A program made the translations under genes and the position numbers. The notes below the pieces were generated by a model that saw nothing but the letters and a program-made list of their open reading frames with translations, did no database searches and was not told the DNA's origin. A stretch of DNA of 64,000 nt from JBBIQV01 sp964555285 (lineage in GTDB: Bacteria > Nitrospirota > Nitrospiria > Nitrospirales > Nitrospiraceae), in assembly GCA_964555285.1 (NCBI GenBank), contig CAZKRM010000001.1, positions 221,161 through 285,160 of the forward strand, read 5' to 3'. Positions 60,424 to 64,000 of this stretch are shown piece after piece. How positions within the stretch are numbered: position 1 is the first letter of the stretch; each line of letters begins with the position of its first letter.

Positions 60424-61793
60424 GCTTTCTTCTGATAGGTGCCTTGATGCTTGATCCAGTCGCAGCCCTTTTCCGGATTCGTGTACTCACTCCAGGGCTC
60501 CGGCTTCACTAACCCCTTCGACCGAGACACAACCTTAAACTGGCCGTCTTTCAGGATCTCGCCGATCAGGACCGGCTTGTTCGTGTGGTGATTGGCTTCG
60601 TCCATCATGATTTCGCCGCCCGGCGCGAGGAACTTCTGCCCGTACACCGCCTTGCGAACCGCGTCCACATCCGTCTTGCCGGCTTTCTCGACCGCCTGCT
60701 TCCAGATGTATACGCCGAAATAGGCCGCCTCCATCGGATCGTCCGTCACGCGCTTCTCGCCATCCGGCAGATTGTTCTTCTTGCAGTAGGCTTTGACGTT
60801 GGCGACGAACTGCTTGTTCTGCGGCGTGTCCACACTCTGGTAATAGTTCCAGGCCGCCAGGTGCCCGACCAGCGCAGAGGTGTCCATCCCGCGCAACTCG
60901 TCTTCCGCCACGCTGAAGGCCATGATCGGCGCATCTTCCGCCCGCAGACCCTGGTTGGCAAACTCCTTATAGAAGGGCACGTTGCTGTCGCCGTTGATCG
61001 TGCTGATCACGCAGGCTCCGCCGCCGGCCGCAAACTTCTTAATCTTGCCGACGATCGTCTGATAGTCCTGGTGATGGAACGGCGTATACTCTTCCATGAT
61101 GTTGGCTTCCGGCACTTTCTTCGCCAGCAACATCGCGCGAAGAATTTTGTTTGTCGTGCGCGGGTACACGTAGTCCGTTCCCAACAAGTAGAACTTCTTG
61201 TGCCCTCCGCCTTCCTTGCTCATCAAGTATTCCACCGCCGGCACGGCCTGCTGGTTCACCGCTGCGCCGGTGTAGAACACATTGTGCGAACACTCCTCGC
61301 CTTCGTACTGCACGGGATAGAACAGCAGGCCGTTGTTTTTCTCGAACACCGGCAGGACAGACTTGCGGCTGACCGATGTCCAGCAGCCGAACACCACCGC
61401 CACTTTATCTTGCAGCAGCAACTGTTTCGCCTTTTCCGCGAAGAGATCCCAGTTGGACGCGGGATCGACCACCACCGGCTGAATCTTGCGGCCCAGCACC
61501 CCGCCCTTCGCATTGATCTCCTCGACGGCCATCAGCACGACATCTCGGAGTGAGACTTCGCTGATGGCCATCGTGCCGCTGAGTGAGTGCAGCACACCGA
61601 TCTTGATCGGCTCCTTGTCCGCGGCATAGGACAGGGCCCAGTTGCCCAGATTCCCAAGCAGGGCTGCCACTCCGATCCCGGCTGCCGTCCTCGATCCTTG
61701 AATCAGAAACTCGCGGCGGGAAGAACCGGCCTCCGGTGTACTTGTGCTATCGGCCTTGATCTCGCTCGTTTTCGTGTTGTCATTCGGTTCCAT
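60420..61793 (-). CDS. urtA: Urea ABC transporter substrate-binding protein UrtA
   Basis: A 457-residue periplasmic binding protein with a Tat signal (SSRREFLIQGSR near 24-35). Features of UrtA/FmdD binding proteins include KIGVLHSLSGTMAISEVSL, VFGCWTSVSRKSVLPVFE and NGLLFYPVQYEGEECS. It delivers urea to UrtBC. It lies 32 bases downstream of the porin gene. Confidence 0.96.
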   Translation of the reverse strand: MEPNDNTKTSEIKADSTSTPEAGSSRREFLIQGSRTAAGIGVAALLGNLGNWALSYAADKEPIKIGVLHSLSGTMAISEVSLRDVVLMAVEEINAKGGVLGRKIQPVVVDPASNWDLFAEKAKQLLLQDKVAVVFGCWTSVSRKSVLPVFEKNNGLLFYPVQYEGEECSHNVFYTGAAVNQQAVPAVEYLMSKEGGGHKKFYLLGTDYVYPRTTNKILRAMLLAKKVPEANIMEEYTPFHHQDYQTIVGKIKKFAAGGGACVISTINGDSNVPFYKEFANQGLRAEDAPIMAFSVAEDELRGMDTSALVGHLAAWNYYQSVDTPQNKQFVANVKAYCKKNNLPDGEKRVTDDPMEAAYFGVYIWKQAVEKAGKTDVDAVRKAVYGQKFLAPGGEIMMDEANHHTNKPVLIGEILKDGQFKVVSRSKGLVKPEPWSEYTNPEKGCDWIKHQGTYQKKA

Positions 61794-61825
61794 CGTCAGG
61801 CTCCTTTCGTCTCGATCGTACGAGA

Positions 61826-63202
61826 CTAGAAGTTGTACCAGCTCGACAGCATAAAGTTGTCGCCATGGTATTTCTCTGAACCACCTAAATTAACCGCAGC
61901 ATTCGCCCAGGTCGTCATCAGATGGTTCCACTCAAACGACATGTAGAAATCGCCATAAATGTGCCGGACTGCCGTGACATACGTGCGGTGGTTCAGCAGA
62001 TATTGCTGATCCGCAATGCCTACGGTTCCTCGCAAATCAGAATTGATAGGATTGTCAAACCCATATCCCGCAATCAATGTGGTGTCCTTGTCGTGGGCAT
62101 AATCCAACTCTCCCCATCCCACGATGGTCCTGATTTCTTTACCCGTGGTCAGATTCAGGTCTTGGGCAAACCGGAAGAACTCCAATCCCAAGGCCTGTCC
62201 ATAGGCAAGTTCTCCAGAAAACTTCAGTTGCTTGGTGATCGGCACCGCTACTTCGGCCCCGACCAAGTAGGAAGTAATATTTTTCCCACCACCGCCAAAG
62301 CTTCCAGCACCAGTGGCGAACTGAGTGGGAGCAGACCGGTACGATCGATAGGCTGTGCTGAGCGCGACCATCGCGCCTTGCGCGTTATAGGCAAGCCGTG
62401 TTCCCAGATAAGGCATTAGCACAGGATCGTTGAAGGCGTTCTCAGAGCAGGTAAATTGGTTTGGCGCGCCACCGCAGGTATTGGCTGTAGGCGTAGAGCC
62501 AAATGCTCCTACCCCATTCCCTGAAAACGTTCTCCGTTGCGTATAGGGGTTGATCGCCGACAAACCACGCTCAAACCGCATGACCGTCACCAACCCTTCC
62601 ACATTCTCCGTAAAGTTGTGTCGCACGGTGATCTGCGGAAGACGTTGCCAGAGGTTCCCGTTATAGCCCATGATGGAGAAGTCCATCAGGTTGGCATGCG
62701 AGGACATGATCGGCGTCCAGTCCATACCGGCTGTGATGCTGGTCTTCCCGTTGTTGGGAGAGTACTTCGCATAGGCTAACCGCAGACGAGGCGGGATGTT
62801 GCCGGCGTTGTCCGTCTGACCGTAGAAATCCATTTCGACGACACCAGTCAGGTTATGGGTACCATCCGTGCGGTCCCCACGAATGCCGAATACGCTATAA
62901 CGCGGATTCAACGTCGTCGATCCGTTGCTGCTCTTGCCGGCTGCGGTCGCATACCCGTTGAACTGCCCTGGGTCCAGGGGGTTCGTGTTTCTGTTGCTAT
63001 AGATCGCATCCAACTCGATGCGTCCGTAGGGCGTGATGCTGCCCTTGCCTTGCGAGGTAAACGCCGGGCTGATGCAGCCGCCGCAAATAATGCTCGGCAC
63101 GCCGTCCTTGCCCTCTTCCGCCAACACAGGCGCCGCGCTCATGGCGAATGCGATGACGCCTAACCAGAGGCTCGCGCCTCTCCCCAACTGCCTTCTCATC
63201 AT
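61826..63202 (-). CDS. Outer-membrane porin of the urea locus (FmdC-like by context)
   Basis: 458 residues: a signal peptide (1-28, ending VLAEE), a short cysteine pair (ICGGC), then alternating hydrophobic/polar beta strands and a terminal aromatic (SSWYNF) typical of outer-membrane barrels. Several stretches (YGRIELDAIYS, GELDYAHDKDTTLIAGYGF) resemble 16-strand diffusion porins. Placement before urtA suggests passage of urea or short amides. An ANTAR-like leader precedes it. Confidence 0.85.
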   Translation of the reverse strand: MMRRQLGRGASLWLGVIAFAMSAAPVLAEEGKDGVPSIICGGCISPAFTSQGKGSITPYGRIELDAIYSNRNTNPLDPGQFNGYATAAGKSSNGSTTLNPRYSVFGIRGDRTDGTHNLTGVVEMDFYGQTDNAGNIPPRLRLAYAKYSPNNGKTSITAGMDWTPIMSSHANLMDFSIMGYNGNLWQRLPQITVRHNFTENVEGLVTVMRFERGLSAINPYTQRRTFSGNGVGAFGSTPTANTCGGAPNQFTCSENAFNDPVLMPYLGTRLAYNAQGAMVALSTAYRSYRSAPTQFATGAGSFGGGGKNITSYLVGAEVAVPITKQLKFSGELAYGQALGLEFFRFAQDLNLTTGKEIRTIVGWGELDYAHDKDTTLIAGYGFDNPINSDLRGTVGIADQQYLLNHRTYVTAVRHIYGDFYMSFEWNHLMTTWANAAVNLGGSEKYHGDNFMLSSWYNF

Positions 63203-63262
63203 GCCCTCCTCCTGGTTAATGTATTTGTTTCCACGCGCATCACGGTAGGCCGGCCATAAGGC

Positions 63263-63366
63263 AAAAAAAAACGCCCTTCAGTCCATACCGTGGACCCAAA
63301 GGGCGCCTTTGTCCTTATTCCTTCCGCTGCATAACAGAGTATCCTATACGCTAGTGTGAGGTAAAA
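63263..63366 (-). promoter_or_regulatory. ANTAR-like antitermination leader before the porin-urt-ure segment
   Basis: Minus strand, in order: promoter TTTTAC (63361-63366), 17 bases, GATACT (63338-63343); hairpin AAGGAC-AAAGGC-GCCCTT (63299-63316), whose six-base loop has A1 and G4; and terminator CGCCCTT..AAGGGCG (63272-63305), with nine T residues (63263-63271). The P2 3' strand is the terminator's 5' strand. The P2 stem has one A-C mismatch. A P1 hairpin is not clear. Confidence 0.62.
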
Positions 63367-63390
63367 CGCAAGGCCGCGTGCATACAACGA

Positions 63391-63699
63391 TTACTGCGAA
63401 GTCGCCTTGAACCGGTCGGCTAGTTCATGTGGCTTGAACACACCACGCTCCGTGACGATAGCGGTGATGTACTCGGCCGGAGTGACGTCAAATGCAGGAT
63501 TGAGCACGCTCACGCCGACAGGCGCGATGGGATGGCTGCCATGGACGGACGTGACTTCGTTGGGATTGCGTTGTTCGATGGGAATCTGCTCGCCGGATTC
63601 GGTGGCGAGATCGATCGTGGAATACGGCGCGGCGACATAGAAGGGAATGCCATCTCGTTGACACTCGACCATATTGACGTATATTCTTATCGTATACAA
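63391..63699 (-). pseudogene. mtnA: C-terminal remnant of methylthioribose-1-phosphate isomerase
   Basis: A 102-codon open frame whose residues from about 17 onward (GIPFYVAAPYSTIDLA, then VLNPAFDVTPAEYITAI) match the C-terminal end of MtnA, normally about 340 residues. The first two thirds are missing; beyond 63670 the match stops and a BrnT toxin gene begins on the other strand. Loss through insertion is likely. Whether the fragment is expressed is unknown. Confidence 0.82.
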
Positions 63700-63711
63700 G
63701 CGTGAGCGTAG

Positions 63712-64000
63712 ATGAAGAACCTGTTAGACCTTGAAGGCTTTGATTGGGACCACGCCAACCTTGCCAAGAACTGGGACAAACATCGCGTTACCCCCTGGGA
63801 ATGCGAACAGGCATTCTTCAATATGCCGTTGGTCGTTGCCGACGACCTGGCGCACTCCACCGTTGAGCCGCGATATTACGCGCTTGGACAGACTGATACG
63901 GAACGCCGCCTGTTCATCGTGTTTACGATTCGCAACCGGCGGGTTCGCGTGATTTCGGCCAGAGACATGAGCCCTAAGGAACGGAGAGCCTATCATGAAC
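63712..64000 (+). CDS. brnT: BrnT family ribonuclease toxin (3' end outside window)
   Basis: The first 96 residues of a BrnT/DUF497 toxin: FDWDHANLAKNWDKHRVTPW, then RLFIVFTIRNRRVRVISARD and PKERRAYHE at the edge, which is close to the usual full length. BrnT is a RelE-like mRNA-cleaving toxin; the antitoxin BrnA would follow outside the window. It abuts the mtnA remnant, suggesting that this module disrupted mtnA. Confidence 0.88.
   Translation, partial: MKNLLDLEGFDWDHANLAKNWDKHRVTPWECEQAFFNMPLVVADDLAHSTVEPRYYALGQTDTERRLFIVFTIRNRRVRVISARDMSPKERRAYHE

Noticed and set aside
1..64000. tRNA, rRNA, prophage, integrase or IS transposase genes
   Set aside because: None was recognised in either strand. 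The toxin-antitoxin islands lack an accompanying recombinase.

Overview
The window looks like chromosome from a Nitrospira-type nitrite oxidiser (phylum Nitrospirota). The basis is gene content and family resemblance only: a urea import and urease locus with its own outer-membrane porin, cyanase with a cyanate-type ABC transporter, several Amt ammonium transporters, a Rieske/cytochrome b pair beside an octaheme cytochrome, and high G+C with long spurious antisense frames. No rRNA, tRNA or marker gene is present, so the genus is an inference.

Layout. 1-11250: a cut methyltransferase, ppx, recG, and small envelope or unknown proteins (a TPR metallopeptidase, an outer TPR pair, a TlpA-like thioredoxin). 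11387-23708: a long minus-strand biosynthetic run, ribBA-ribH-nusB-purB-purC-(small membrane protein)-purS-purQ-[Mrr and toxin-antitoxin island]-purL-purF. 24222-27466: rpoH followed by groES-groEL, closed by a strong terminator. 27541-31641: two divergent GlnE-like genes, each with one nucleotidyltransferase domain, sharing a 69-bp promoter region. 31660-32714: a CBS protein coupled to a 38-residue ORF, and a small winged-helix gene. 32985-63202: a 30-kb nitrogen locus, all on the minus strand. In transcription order it runs: porin-urtABCDE-ureABCFGD; nadE-amt-glnB-glnD-glnA; cynA-cynB-cynD-cynS-amt-winged helix-amt-Rieske-cytochrome b-octaheme cytochrome. 63391-64000: a remnant of mtnA and a BrnT toxin cut by the window edge.

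How it works together. The porin and Urt transporter bring in urea, urease (UreABC, matured by UreD/F/G; no ureE here) releases ammonia, cyanase does the same from cyanate, Amt proteins move ammonium, and glutamine synthetase fixes it under GlnB/GlnD/GlnE-type control. Each of the three segments of this locus begins with the same kind of leader: a short hairpin with a six-base loop that has A at position 1 and G at position 4, whose 3' strand is also the 5' strand of an intrinsic terminator. This is the architecture of ANTAR (NasT/NasR/AmiR-type) antitermination. I consider it the best candidate here for an undescribed regulatory system: one RNA switch repeated at the urea, ammonia-assimilation and cyanate segments.

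The intergenic DNA carries two striking repeat classes. One is a 90-160 bp composite palindrome (ten full copies plus two fragments), with a conserved core but outer arms that differ in every copy while staying complementary. The other is hairpins built from tandem 7-8 bp units, similar to the STRR repeats known from cyanobacteria. Some of these hairpins have become part of coding sequences (the ribH 3' end, the ureD 5' end). The mrr/toxin-antitoxin island has split purL and left a second, diverged copy of the purL 5' end behind.
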